A stretch of DNA of 36,493 bases from Pseudomonadales bacterium (GCA_022361455.1 JAKSAW010000638.1:1-36493); one strand, 5' to 3'. Shown: positions 1 through 8,844, counted from the stretch's first letter. Numbers and translations: made by a program. The notes: generated by a model not told the origin, from the letters alone.

Positions 1-151
1 CCCGCAAAAGCTTCCGATGCCTGTACTCTTCTAGAGAAAACGCACCCTCATCGGCGCGCAAAATGATCGAGCCACCCTGACCGCCGTTGCCGCCGGTCGG
101 CCCCCCTTTGGGAATGTACTTCTCACGCCGCCAGGCAACGACGCCGTTTCC
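1..151 (-). pseudogene. Obg-type GTPase fragment, probable chimeric contig end
   Basis: Reading down from base 151, this frame encodes [17 protein letters not shown], then a glycine-rich run GGNGGQGGS, then [12 protein letters not shown]. This is the N-terminal Obg fold (glycine-rich type II helices) of the ribosome-assembly GTPase Obg. From family knowledge, the VVAWR, GGNGG and EEYR variants look more like chlamydial Obg than the gammaproteobacterial form (CVSFRREK, GGDGGDGG). About 50 residues are present. The true start is missing because the frame runs straight into pilQ sequence, and the other end is cut by the window. Obg is not expected next to pilQ (aroK usually follows), so this is most likely sequence from another organism joined by assembly. 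A real rearrangement is less likely but not excluded. Confidence 0.75.
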
Positions 152-267
152 AAGCCTGTTAATTTTGCAGCCAAAGCGGCGTTCGCCATGAAGGCAATGG
201 CAATAGAGAACAACCACCCTACTCGCTTTAACGTATTAGGCAGTTTCTTTGCAACGGACCTCATCAT
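130..267 (-). pseudogene. pilQ: pilQ 5' end, secretin of type IV pili, interrupted
   Basis: The start is ATG at 267 (a second ATG follows at 264), preceded by a good ribosome-binding site (GGAAGAGG) just after pilP. The product begins with a basic n-region, a hydrophobic core ([15 protein letters not shown]) and then [12 protein letters not shown], the usual first residues of mature PilQ, whose homologues read LxxLDVAALPGD. PilQ is the outer-membrane secretin through which the pilus passes, and it is the expected gene after pilP. After LPG the reading frame no longer resembles PilQ, and the DNA instead continues as obg in another frame. The gene is therefore cut after about 45 codons in this assembly. 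It is probably intact in the organism, with the break being an assembly artefact. Confidence 0.75.
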
Positions 268-291
268 AATCAACCTCTTCCCGCTTTTCGC

Positions 292-825
292 TTATTCTTT
301 TTCATTGAGGACAATGGTTCGGGGACGTTCAATCCAACCTTCCTGCCCATCCGAAACTATTTCAATGACATCTATTTTAATTGGCTCAATCGCTAAAATC
401 TTACCATGGTTGCGACCCATAAAGTTGCCTGTTTTAACTCTATGCAAACCACCCTCAGGATCCTTGACCAGGGCGAATAGTGCACCTTCAGGCCTTGCCA
501 GGGTGCCTACCATCTGCAGAGAGTCGATACCAAACTCTTCAAGCGATTCTTTTGCGCGATTGAAGTCCGGCTTAACATTGGTTCTTCTGGACTCAATAGC
601 TAACGCCTCTACCACAACTGGCGGCGAAAATGGGCTGCGCATTGCCGCTGCCGAATACGAAAAGGTTTTATAAGCCTTAAATTCAGGTGGCGGCTCGATA
701 CGCCCTTTGGGTCGTTTCTTTATTTCTTCCATCTGTGCCCGCAGATCAGCAAACTCACCGTCGCTAGCGCAGCCAGAGACAAGCACTATACCCAAAATTG
801 TCAGAATTGCAGTTAACAGCTTCAT
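292..825 (-). CDS. pilP: PilP, type IV pilus inner-membrane lipoprotein
   Basis: PilP is an inner-membrane lipoprotein that links the PilM/N/O platform to the PilQ secretin. The 177-residue product starts with a lipoprotein signal ending in the lipobox LVSGC, with the lipidated Cys at residue 19. It is followed by GEFADLRAQMEEIKKRPKGRIEPPPEF, written here only in part as EIKKRPKGRIEPPP, which matches the conserved PilP N-terminus. The C-terminal part is the beta-sandwich domain that binds PilQ. The start at 825 is preferred because AAGAG lies upstream at good spacing and the length fits the family (about 175 aa). An in-frame ATG at 843 would overlap pilO by 14 bases and lacks a clear ribosome-binding site. 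It is the fourth gene of pilMNOPQ. Confidence 0.93.
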   Translation of the reverse strand: MKLLTAILTILGIVLVSGCASDGEFADLRAQMEEIKKRPKGRIEPPPEFKAYKTFSYSAAAMRSPFSPPVVVEALAIESRRTNVKPDFNRAKESLEEFGIDSLQMVGTLARPEGALFALVKDPEGGLHRVKTGNFMGRNHGKILAIEPIKIDVIEIVSDGQEGWIERPRTIVLNEKE

Positions 826-829
826 AAAC

Positions 830-1423
830 TTACTCTTGATCATTGTATCGATAGGTTTTTGCTGTTATCGACATAGTCAGGTCATTCATTGATTGACCTG
901 TCTTAATTTCAAAGTCATGCAGCGTCACAATTCGAGGCAAAGCAGACACACCGCTCACAAAAGCACCAAGTGCATGGTAACCGCCACGAACTTCAATCGA
1001 AATAGGCAGTTCTATATAGAACTCTCGGGCCGACTCACTACCCAGTTGGATGGATTTGAACTCTAGCCCTGCAGACAAGCCAGTATGAGATATATCTTCT
1101 AATAGACCGGGAACCTCAGTATCGCTCGGTAGCTGCCTCAAAAGCGCTCCAAACGTAGACTCCATTTCTTCCATTTGCTTCTTGTAACGCTCCAAGTTGG
1201 CAGCCTGAAATGCTTTCTTTTCATAGTCTTGCATCAGCCCACTTTCTTTACCCTGCTCATCGCCTAATCGAACTAATGACTCAGAAAGCATAAAGTTGTA
1301 AACCAAGAAACCGCAAACAATGGCAGCAACAGCCCAGATAAAAGCTTTGACAGGAACTGGCCATGAGCCAATGTTTTCTGGATCTAAATTATTGAGAGAA
1401 TCTACGAACTCGCGAGCATCCAT
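830..1423 (-). CDS. pilO: PilO, type IV pilus alignment protein
   Basis: PilO is a bitopic inner-membrane protein that forms heterodimers with PilN and helps align the pilus machine. The 197-residue product has a short cytoplasmic N-terminus, one membrane segment at about residues 27-46, a periplasmic coiled coil at about 60-95 and a ferredoxin-like C-terminal domain. The stretch SWPVPVKA before the membrane segment is typical of PilO in Pseudomonas relatives. The ATG overlaps the pilN stop codon by one base (TAATG), which implies translational coupling. Confidence 0.95.
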   Translation of the reverse strand: MDAREFVDSLNNLDPENIGSWPVPVKAFIWAVAAIVCGFLVYNFMLSESLVRLGDEQGKESGLMQDYEKKAFQAANLERYKKQMEEMESTFGALLRQLPSDTEVPGLLEDISHTGLSAGLEFKSIQLGSESAREFYIELPISIEVRGGYHALGAFVSGVSALPRIVTLHDFEIKTGQSMNDLTMSITAKTYRYNDQE

Positions 1424-1991
1424 TAACCTTCTCCCTCTGGTTTAGTACCTTCCGGATTACCTTGCTTAACAGTCAATGAAAAACGGCTCCAAATCTCATC
1501 ACCCCTAGCCTCAGCCTTTACATTAGAAAGACTAGGATCTTTAAACATGGGTGAAGCGTTAAGGTTGCGCATCAAGTTAGATACCCTGTTGTTAGCTTCA
1601 GCTAATCCATCAACGGTAAAACTGTCACCACTAGACTTAACATAGCTGTAGAAAACGCCATCCGGTATTGTGCGAGCCATTTGATCGAAGACATGGACAA
1701 TGACCGGACGGTTACCTTGGAGGTCCTGAATTACATTCATACGCTCAACAAGCCGTTCACGTTTTTTCTTAAGCTCTTCGATCTCTTTGATTTGGGCATC
1801 CAGCTTCTTAGTTTCTCCGGTAATAAAGTTGTTACGCTGCTGCTGATTTTCTATTTGGCCTTGGACATTCATATCCACCAAATACACACAGCCCGCACCA
1901 ATCAGCGCCATACCGAAAAGAATCACGAAAAATTGTCTTTTTAGCTCTTGGCGTCGTTCTTCGCGCCAGGGGAGCAGGTTAATTCTAGTCA

Positions 1992-1992
<1 letters not shown>
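1423..1992 (-). CDS. pilN: PilN, type IV pilus assembly protein
   Basis: PilN is a bitopic inner-membrane protein whose cytoplasmic N-terminus docks into PilM and whose periplasmic domain pairs with PilO. Starting at 1992, the protein begins MTRINLLPWREERR, which holds the conserved INLLPWRE PilM-binding motif. This is why the shorter start was chosen over an in-frame start at 2022 inside pilM. A membrane segment lies at about residues 22-41, followed by a coiled coil (about 45-90) and a ferredoxin-like domain. The length is 189 aa. The ATG overlaps the pilM TAA by one base. Confidence 0.95.
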
Positions 1993-3089
<1,097 letters not shown>

Positions 3090-3149
3090 TTACCAATCAG
3101 TGTTTTGTGTGCGCTTTCGCGAACTTACAAAAAACTCATTCCTAATTAC

Positions 3150-3178
3150 ATTAAATACCACAATACGCAATCCTGCAA
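3150..3178 (-). promoter_or_regulatory. Candidate sigma-70 promoter for pilM operon
   Basis: On the minus strand TTGCAG (3173-3178) and TTTAAT (3150-3155) are separated by 17 bases and lie about 95 bases upstream of the pilM GTG. The -10 match is weak, so this is only the best candidate in the divergent region. Confidence 0.35.
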
Positions 3179-3203
3179 TTAGATCCGGCAATCAATATCG
3201 TCG

Positions 3204-3209
3204 TATAAT
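3204..3209 (+). promoter_or_regulatory. Candidate -10 box for ponA
   Basis: A perfect TATAAT lies 54 bases upstream of the ponA ATG. No convincing -35 box is present at 16-18 bases; TTAGAT at 3179-3184 is the nearest, with a 19-base spacer. The position fits a ponA promoter that overlaps the divergent pilM control region. Confidence 0.4.
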
Positions 3210-3262
3210 TCACACTTACCGATCTTTTTTTCCTCTAAACCAGGTCTAATGACTCAGTCAGC

Positions 3263-5851
3263 ATGAAAAAAGCACACCCCATCTTAAAATTTCTCAGCTG
3301 GAGCTTGCTCACCGGCGCATCGGGCGCCCTAATCATTTTTTGCAGCGCTCTCTTATACCTTAGCCCGAAATTGCCGCCTGTCGAAAAAATCCTCGATATC
3401 CAGCTACAGATTCCACTGAGAGTTTTTACGTCAGGACATGAATTAATTGCAGAATTCGGCGAGAAAAAACGGACCCCAATCACATTTGATCAAATACCAA
3501 ACAAATTTACACAGGCAATCCTAGCAGCGGAGGATTCCAGATTCTATTCCCACCATGGTGTTGACCTGAAAGGACTAACCCGTGCGTTTATAGAGCTTGC
3601 TACCACTGGCTCAATCCAAACGGGTGGCAGCACCATTACCATGCAAGTGGCTAAGAACTACTTCCTAACCCGTGAGAGAACATTCCTGCGCAAGTTCAAC
3701 GAAATATTGCTATCCCTGCAAATCGAGCGAGAGCTCGATAAAAATAAGATTCTTGAGCTTTACATCAACAAGATCTATCTCGGCCATCGAGCATATGGCA
3801 TCGAGGCCGCTGCCAACGTTTACTACGGAAAATCCATAGGTGAACTATCTCTCGCTCAGCTGGCCATGATTGCCGGCTTGCCAAAAGCGCCTTCAAAATT
3901 TAACCCTATCACTAACCCAAGCCGTGCGATCGTGCGTCGAGACTGGATTTTGTCTCGCATGAAAGATTTGGAGTACATAACCACAGCCGAGTATGAAGAC
4001 GCCGTACAGCAACCAATTACCGCTGAACTGCAACGCACCAAATCTGAGATTGAGGCATCCTACTTAGCAGAGATGGTCCGCAAAGAGCTATATAGCCAGC
4101 ACGGGAAAAGGGCTTACACGGAAGGTTTCAAAGTTTACACAACTATTCAAAAGCCTCTTCAAGCGAGCGCCAACTTAGCGGTTCAAAACGGCCTAATCGC
4201 CTATGATCAGCGCCACGGATTCAGAGGGCCGGAGGCTCATATAGAGTTACCACCACCAGAGCCCACACTTGAAACGCTTGAAGAAAAAAGACAAGAAAAC
4301 GCCCCGGACGAAACCAGCGACAAAACCAAACCCGCCGCACTAACTGAACAAAACAAGTCGCTACTAAACCAGCTAAGAAGCTATCGTACTATTGCCAACC
4401 TAATCCCTGGAGTAGTGTTGAGCAGTAAAGAAAAGTCATCCCAAGTGTTATTGAAAACGGCACAATTAATAGAGATCCCACTAGAAAACGCACAATGGGC
4501 CCGAACTTATTTCAATGTGAATGAGCGCGGACCTAAACCCAAGTCCATGGAAAAGCTGCTCAAGCGTGGCGATATCATTCGAACTCGGCAGTTAGAAGAT
4601 GGCAGCTGGGAGCTAGCTCAACTGCCAACCGTACAAAGCGCACTGGTATCTCTTAACCCCAACAACGGCGCTGTTTTATCCTTGGTAGGAGGCTTCGATT
4701 TTCAATCGAGCAAGTTTAATCGTGTGCTGCAAGGTGGTCGCCAAGCAGGATCTAGCTTCAAACCTTTCATTTATTCGGCAGCACTGGAAAATGGTTTTAC
4801 AGCCGCCACTGTTGTCAACGATGCGCCGGTCGTGTTCAAAGACAGGAGTCTAGAAAGCACTTGGCGACCAGAAAACTCTAGCGGCAAATTTTTTGGCCCC
4901 ACACGTTTACGCCAAGCTTTATATAAATCGAGAAACCTAGTTTCAATTCGCATACTAAGGACAATGGGACCAGGAAAGGCAATTCGATTTGCTGAAAATT
5001 TTGGCTTTAACCGCAAAGACCTCCCTAATAACTTATCGCTTGCGCTCGGAAGCGCCGCCATAAAACCTTGGGATCTTGCTATTGGCTATGCCGCTTTTGC
5101 GAATGGTGGCTACAAAGTAGAACCCTGGTTTATTTCGCGGATAGAAGATAACGAAGGCGAAGTGCTTTTCGAGGCCACCCCAATCACCGTATGCGAGCAA
5201 TGCGAAAAGCTTGAGCAAGAGGCCGAGTTAACAATGGCGCCTGAGCCAGTTTCTGCAACCGAAGAGGAGCCTCAATCTTTAGAAAGTTTGCTGGAACAAG
5301 CTGACAATTCCGAGACAGAGGCACCGACAGAGGAAACTCAAGAGAAACAACTTCCTGTTGCCCCCCGAATCGTCGACGAACGCAACGTCTATATTGTCAC
5401 GTCGATGCTACAAGACGTTATCAAACGAGGAACAGGAACTAAAGCACGAACGCTTAACCGCTATGATATCGCTGGCAAAACCGGGACTACAAACGACCAA
5501 AAAGATGCTTGGTTTTCAGGATTTAACCGCGATGTAGTCACCACTGTATGGGTTGGTTTCGACAAACCTGAAACCCTAGGTAGAAGAGAATATGGCGGCA
5601 CCGCTGCACTACCGATTTGGATCGACTACATGCGCACAGCTCTTGATCAAAGCACCGAAGAGCAACGCGCACAGCCCGATGGCATTGTCACCGTTAAAAT
5701 TGATCCTGAAACCGGCAAGCGAGCAGTAGCCGGCCAAGTAAATTCAATCTTCGAAATTTTCAAAGAAGAGAATGCACCAAAAGCCGAAAAACTTGAAGCC
5801 ATCACTCACCCTGATGAAGGCGGCGATTCAAGCTTTGAAGAGCTTTTTTAA
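3263..5851 (+). CDS. ponA: Penicillin-binding protein 1A (bifunctional)
   Basis: This class A penicillin-binding protein polymerises lipid II and cross-links peptidoglycan in the periplasm. Of its 862 residues, one N-terminal membrane anchor spans about 10-33. The glycosyltransferase domain (GT51) carries EDSRFYSHHGVD with catalytic Glu90, GGSTITMQ, and AMIAGLPKAPSKFNP. The transpeptidase domain has SSFK with nucleophile Ser497 and Lys500, the SRN triad at 556-558, and KTGT from Lys739. An OB-like insert between the two domains is rich in Glu, Lys and Gln (around 325-365). A second acidic, probably disordered insert lies at about 645-705, just before KTGT. The start sits inside the divergent pilM/ponA region, and the gene ends before a strong bidirectional terminator. 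The symbol mrcA is used for the same gene in enterics. Confidence 0.96.
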   Translation: MKKAHPILKFLSWSLLTGASGALIIFCSALLYLSPKLPPVEKILDIQLQIPLRVFTSGHELIAEFGEKKRTPITFDQIPNKFTQAILAAEDSRFYSHHGVDLKGLTRAFIELATTGSIQTGGSTITMQVAKNYFLTRERTFLRKFNEILLSLQIERELDKNKILELYINKIYLGHRAYGIEAAANVYYGKSIGELSLAQLAMIAGLPKAPSKFNPITNPSRAIVRRDWILSRMKDLEYITTAEYEDAVQQPITAELQRTKSEIEASYLAEMVRKELYSQHGKRAYTEGFKVYTTIQKPLQASANLAVQNGLIAYDQRHGFRGPEAHIELPPPEPTLETLEEKRQENAPDETSDKTKPAALTEQNKSLLNQLRSYRTIANLIPGVVLSSKEKSSQVLLKTAQLIEIPLENAQWARTYFNVNERGPKPKSMEKLLKRGDIIRTRQLEDGSWELAQLPTVQSALVSLNPNNGAVLSLVGGFDFQSSKFNRVLQGGRQAGSSFKPFIYSAALENGFTAATVVNDAPVVFKDRSLESTWRPENSSGKFFGPTRLRQALYKSRNLVSIRILRTMGPGKAIRFAENFGFNRKDLPNNLSLALGSAAIKPWDLAIGYAAFANGGYKVEPWFISRIEDNEGEVLFEATPITVCEQCEKLEQEAELTMAPEPVSATEEEPQSLESLLEQADNSETEAPTEETQEKQLPVAPRIVDERNVYIVTSMLQDVIKRGTGTKARTLNRYDIAGKTGTTNDQKDAWFSGFNRDVVTTVWVGFDKPETLGRREYGGTAALPIWIDYMRTALDQSTEEQRAQPDGIVTVKIDPETGKRAVAGQVNSIFEIFKEENAPKAEKLEAITHPDEGGDSSFEELF

Positions 5852-5893
5852 GCTTAAAGTTTAAGTGCTAAATGCTAGAAAATAAGCACCAAC

Positions 5894-5931
5894 AAAAAAG
5901 CCGTAACGATTAAACCCGTTACGGCTTTTTT
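5894..5931. terminator. Bidirectional rho-independent terminator, ponA/malic enzyme
   Basis: A perfect 15-bp inverted repeat (arms 5894-5908 and 5917-5931, core GCCGTAACG/CGTTACGGC, 8-base loop) has an A run on the left and a T run on the right. It can therefore end transcripts from both convergent genes: ponA on the plus strand and the malic enzyme gene on the minus strand. Confidence 0.93.
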
Positions 5932-5956
5932 GTTTAATGCTAAGTCTGAAAAATAC

Positions 5957-7225
5957 TTAAACGATTTGAATATCTTCCAAGCTATTCAAAGGATAATGGG
6001 CAGGATAATCACGCTGAGCCACTCCAGAGTCCACTGCAGCTTTAGCAACAGCTCCTGAAACACGACCCAACAAACGAGGATCCATTGGCTTAGGAATAAT
6101 ATATTCAGGACCAAATGACATCTCGGCACCATCGTAGGCAGCCCTTACTTCATCTGGCACAGGTTCTTTCGCTAAATCTCCAATGGCTCGTACAGCAGCG
6201 ATTTTCATTTCCTCATTAATTCGAGTAGCGCGAACATCCAACGCACCTCTGAAGATAAAAGGAAAACCCAAGACGTTGTTTACTTGGTTTGGATAATCAC
6301 TACGGCCCGTAGCGACGATCACATCGTCTCTCACTTCGCGAGCTACTTCAGGCAATATCTCGGGATCAGGGTTCGCCAACGCAAACACAATCGGCTTTGG
6401 CGCCATAGAACGCAGCATCTCTGGGGTCAACAAGTTTGCACTGGAAACACCAATGAAAACATCAGCGCCATCTAACGCGTCTTCCAACGTCCGCTTATCC
6501 GTTTCGTGGGCAAAGGCGGCTTTATATTGGTTAAGATCATCTCGGCCAGCATGAATCACACCATTGCGATCCAACACGAAAATATTTTCGTTCTTAGCAC
6601 CCATTTCCATGATCAGCTTAAGCGTCGCAACACCAGCCGCACCTGCTCCAATACACGCGATTTTGGTGTCTTCAAGCTTTTTGCCCTGCAACTCTAACGC
6701 ATTCACTAACCCAGCGGCTGCGATAATAGCAGTGCCGTGCTGATCATCATGAAAAATGGGAATATCACACTGTTCTACTAAAACGCGCTCTATTTCGAAA
6801 CACTCTGGCGCCTTGATATCCTCCAAGTTAACACCACCGAAGGTGGGAGATATTCTTGCCACAGTATCAATGAATGCCTGCGAGTCTTCAGCGTCTACTT
6901 CAATATCAAAAACATCGACGCCAGCGAAGCGTTTAAACAAAACGCCTTTGCCTTCCATTACAGGCTTACTAGCCAGGCTACCAAGGTCACCCAAGCCAAG
7001 AATAGCGCTACCATCACTAATAACAGCAACAAGATTGCCTTTGTTTGTGTAGCGATAAGCATTTTCTGGATCTTTTGCGATTTCCCGGACAGGTTCTGCA
7101 ACACCAGGACTATAGGCTAACGAAAGATCACGTGAGGTTTCCGTTGGTTTAGTGATCTCTACACCAACTTTTCCAGGACGCGGCTTAGCATGATACTCTA
7201 GCGCGTCTTGTTTCAAGTCCGACAT
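5957..7225 (-). CDS. maeB: Malic enzyme, short form (malate to pyruvate)
   Basis: This enzyme oxidatively decarboxylates malate to pyruvate and CO2 in the cytoplasm, with NADP or NAD as cofactor. The 422-residue protein has the N-terminal malic domain (SLAYSPGVAEP; VISDGSAILGLGDLG; IPIFHDDQHGTAII with the metal-binding Asp residues) and a Rossmann domain (IACIGAGAAGVATL, about 190-205). The FALANPDPE segment and the C-terminal FPFIFRGALD are typical. Unlike E. coli MaeB (about 760 aa) it lacks the phosphotransacetylase-like C-terminal domain, so it is the short form found at the same place in Pseudomonas. The cofactor cannot be decided from the motifs. It converges with ponA, and its ribosome-binding site is weak (AAGAGATT). 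Confidence 0.92.
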   Translation of the reverse strand: MSDLKQDALEYHAKPRPGKVGVEITKPTETSRDLSLAYSPGVAEPVREIAKDPENAYRYTNKGNLVAVISDGSAILGLGDLGSLASKPVMEGKGVLFKRFAGVDVFDIEVDAEDSQAFIDTVARISPTFGGVNLEDIKAPECFEIERVLVEQCDIPIFHDDQHGTAIIAAAGLVNALELQGKKLEDTKIACIGAGAAGVATLKLIMEMGAKNENIFVLDRNGVIHAGRDDLNQYKAAFAHETDKRTLEDALDGADVFIGVSSANLLTPEMLRSMAPKPIVFALANPDPEILPEVAREVRDDVIVATGRSDYPNQVNNVLGFPFIFRGALDVRATRINEEMKIAAVRAIGDLAKEPVPDEVRAAYDGAEMSFGPEYIIPKPMDPRLLGRVSGAVAKAAVDSGVAQRDYPAHYPLNSLEDIQIV

Positions 7226-7299
7226 AATCTCTTCTCTAGATTGTCAGTGATAAAACACGGGGGAACAACAGGCAGACCTGCCACCCCTACAATAAAAAT

Positions 7300-7315
7300 C
7301 TGGCACGGTGCTTGT
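7300..7315 (+). promoter_or_regulatory. Sigma-54-like -24/-12 element with no downstream gene
   Basis: TGGCACG-N4-TTGTT at 7301-7316 matches the sigma-54 consensus (TGGCAC-N5-TTGC) in all but the last C, with the exact GG-to-GT spacing. It points rightward into the 7316-7471 intergenic strand, where no plus-strand protein gene is visible. It may drive a small RNA or be a chance match. Confidence 0.35.
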
Positions 7316-7439
7316 TAATTAAGCGTAGCTTTAGTAGTTACACACGCAAATAACGCGCAAAAGAATAGTTTACCCTTGCCTAGCCGCTCCATGGAAAGCC
7401 TTGTGGGCACTGGCGGCTGAGGGCACGTAGGATAACGAA

Positions 7440-7473
7440 AAGGGGTTACAATCACAACCGCGCGTTACCCCTT
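7440..7473 (-). terminator. Weak terminator after the nuclease gene
   Basis: The arms AAGGGGTTAC (7440-7449) and GTTACCCCTT (7464-7473) form a 10-bp stem with one mismatch. Read on the minus strand it is followed by a short T run. One arm overlaps the nuclease stop codon. On the plus strand no T run follows. Confidence 0.5.
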
Positions 7474-8320
7474 AGCTAGACAATGCCCAATGATTCCGAT
7501 GGCGAATATTCATCTGCCAGCGCTTACGCTTACCTGACTCAACTTGCTGTTGCGATTTCTTTCCCCACTGGGTTCTGTCCATTAACCAGCCAGAGAAATC
7601 AATATGCGGCAGCATCAATACACGCTTTTCGTCAACAGCGGTTAATATTCGCTCCAGCACCTCCCCCTCAAGATATGACTGGTCCTTACGTGAAACCCGT
7701 AGACTTATATCACCAATAAGATCTATCCAAATAACCTTAGAATTGACATATATTCTTTCAATTTTCCCACGGAAGCGCCCAAAACCACCCTTTAAGTCCC
7801 GAGGCATGGTAGTCGTTCGCGTCCGATGATAGGGCAAACCCCAAACACCCAAACTATTCTTGGCGGCCTCCGCAGCACTGAACGCATAACAATTAGAAAA
7901 GCCATCGTTTGGTGGAACCGTGACAAGAAAGCCGAGCCCCTTGCTTAACATTTCAGCAGTCAGGTTGCGGCCGTTACCATCAAAGATGTGACCAAGAATG
8001 CGCCCATATCGATCTTTCCGTTGCTTGCCTACCAACAGCAAAATCGAACGACGTTGCCAGCGGTCCAAAAAAGCTTTTGCGTCCCCAGCTCCAGGTTCGG
8101 CAGATGTACCCTTAAAACCTTTTTGGCGATTGGCCTTTCTTTCTACTTCTGGAGTGTTAATACCAATTAGGCGAACTTTACGCCCATCCGCCAACTCAAC
8201 GGTATCACCATCATAAACGGTTCTAATCTGCACTTTTTTCGCAGTCGAAAGCTGATCGTTCCCCAGATCACAATCAGCTTGCCCCCCATAGACAGACAAA
8301 GCATTAAGCAATAAACACAA
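7472..8320 (-). CDS. Secreted thermonuclease-family (SNase) protein
   Basis: This is a staphylococcal-nuclease-like protein (PF00565), probably a secreted or periplasmic DNA/RNA phosphodiesterase. Numbered from TTG at 8320, the product (282 aa) has a short hydrophobic export signal and then the OB-fold core. Residues matching the catalytic set are Asp37/Asp39 (VYDGDT), Arg50 and Glu58 (VRLIGINTPE) and Arg107 (DRYGR). Asn replaces the calcium-ligand Asp of IDTPE, a change also seen in some relatives. A C-terminal extension of about 110 residues (from roughly 165) is not catalytic SNase. The start is uncertain: no ATG is available and the open frame extends upstream through rpmE to 8551. TTG at 8320 is chosen because AAGGAG lies 10 bases before it, but that site sits inside the rpmE terminator. 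A nuclease next to rpmE and priA is also the Pseudomonas order. Confidence 0.78.
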   Translation of the reverse strand: MCLLLNALSVYGGQADCDLGNDQLSTAKKVQIRTVYDGDTVELADGRKVRLIGINTPEVERKANRQKGFKGTSAEPGAGDAKAFLDRWQRRSILLLVGKQRKDRYGRILGHIFDGNGRNLTAEMLSKGLGFLVTVPPNDGFSNCYAFSAAEAAKNSLGVWGLPYHRTRTTTMPRDLKGGFGRFRGKIERIYVNSKVIWIDLIGDISLRVSRKDQSYLEGEVLERILTAVDEKRVLMLPHIDFSGWLMDRTQWGKKSQQQVESGKRKRWQMNIRHRNHWALSS

Positions 8321-8323
8321 ACA

Positions 8324-8349
8324 AAAAAGGCTCCTTAAGGAGCCTTTTT
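8324..8349 (-). terminator. Rho-independent terminator of rpmE
   Basis: A perfect 11-bp stem, AAAAAGGCTCC (8324-8334) with GGAGCCTTTTT (8339-8349) around a TTAA loop, lies 35 bases after the rpmE stop and is followed by T residues on the minus strand. The same stem contains AAGGAG (8331-8336 on the minus strand), the likely ribosome-binding site of the downstream nuclease gene. Confidence 0.9.
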
Positions 8350-8384
8350 GTGCAAATCTTGTATCTGCGCTAACTAGCTGGTGG

Positions 8385-8603
8385 TTATTTACCACGGCTA
8401 CGCATACCACCGAAACGCTTCTTGAACTTGTCGATACGACCACCAGTATCAACAACTTTTTGCTGACCTGTGTAGAAAGGGTGACACGCTGAGCAAACAT
8501 CCAAATGGATATCTTTAGCAATAGTAGAGCGCGTTTGAATGGTGTTACCACAGCTACAAGTAGCAGTGATTTCTTTGTATTCTGGGTGGATACCTTCTTT
8601 CAT
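8385..8603 (-). CDS. rpmE: Ribosomal protein bL31, zinc-binding form
   Basis: bL31 sits on the 50S central protuberance and bridges to the 30S subunit. The 72-residue protein starts MKEGIHPEY and keeps Cys16, Cys18, Cys37 and Cys40, so it is the zinc-ribbon (C+) form and not the zinc-free paralogue. The start at 8603 is chosen over an in-frame start at 8624 because all homologues begin here and AAGGAAAAGTT precedes it. It has its own strong promoter and terminator, so it is probably monocistronic. Confidence 0.97.
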   Translation of the reverse strand: MKEGIHPEYKEITATCSCGNTIQTRSTIAKDIHLDVCSACHPFYTGQQKVVDTGGRIDKFKKRFGGMRSRGK

Positions 8604-8710
8604 AACTTTTCCTTCAGTCTGCACCGCAACTCAGTCGGGGGTCATGATTTAATCAGACCAGCATCACGCCAAGCACCGCACAGCTATTAACAATAGATAT
8701 AGGGGCGCAA

Positions 8711-8738
8711 ATCATACCAGAGACTATTTACTTGGCAA
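8711..8738 (-). promoter_or_regulatory. Strong sigma-70 promoter of rpmE
   Basis: On the minus strand TTGCCA (8733-8738), a 16-base spacer and TATGAT (8711-8716) with the extended TGG element give a good match, as expected for a ribosomal protein gene. Its -35 box overlaps the candidate priA -35 box on the other strand. Confidence 0.7.
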
Positions 8739-8760
8739 GCAAAACCTGATCTGTGATATA
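8732..8760 (+). promoter_or_regulatory. Candidate sigma-70 promoter of priA
   Basis: TTGGCA (8732-8737) and GATATA (8755-8760) are separated by 17 bases. TATAAG at 8757-8762 would give a 19-base spacer. The predicted start of transcription lies about 75 bases before the priA ATG. The -35 shares bases with the rpmE -35. Confidence 0.5.
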
Positions 8761-8844
8761 AGGGCTTATTAAAGACCCATCCTAAGCCATTGAGTTTTAG
8801 TCAAATTCCAACAGGCAGAGAACTTCATAACCGACCAGCCACCA

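Noticed and set aside
188-673. 161-codon plus-strand open frame opposite pilP and pilQ
   Set aside because: It runs antisense to the well-supported pilP gene, has no recognisable domain and no ribosome-binding site. It is a mirror frame of pilP codons.
5830-5956. Inverted repeat after ponA as a possible mobile-element end
   Set aside because: The A and T runs and the convergent genes fit a bidirectional terminator, and no direct target repeats or transposase are present.
8321-8551. Upstream extension of the nuclease frame through rpmE to 8551
   Set aside because: It would overlap most of rpmE antiparallel-free in the same strand but a different frame. The extra residues have no conserved pattern and would bury the signal peptide.
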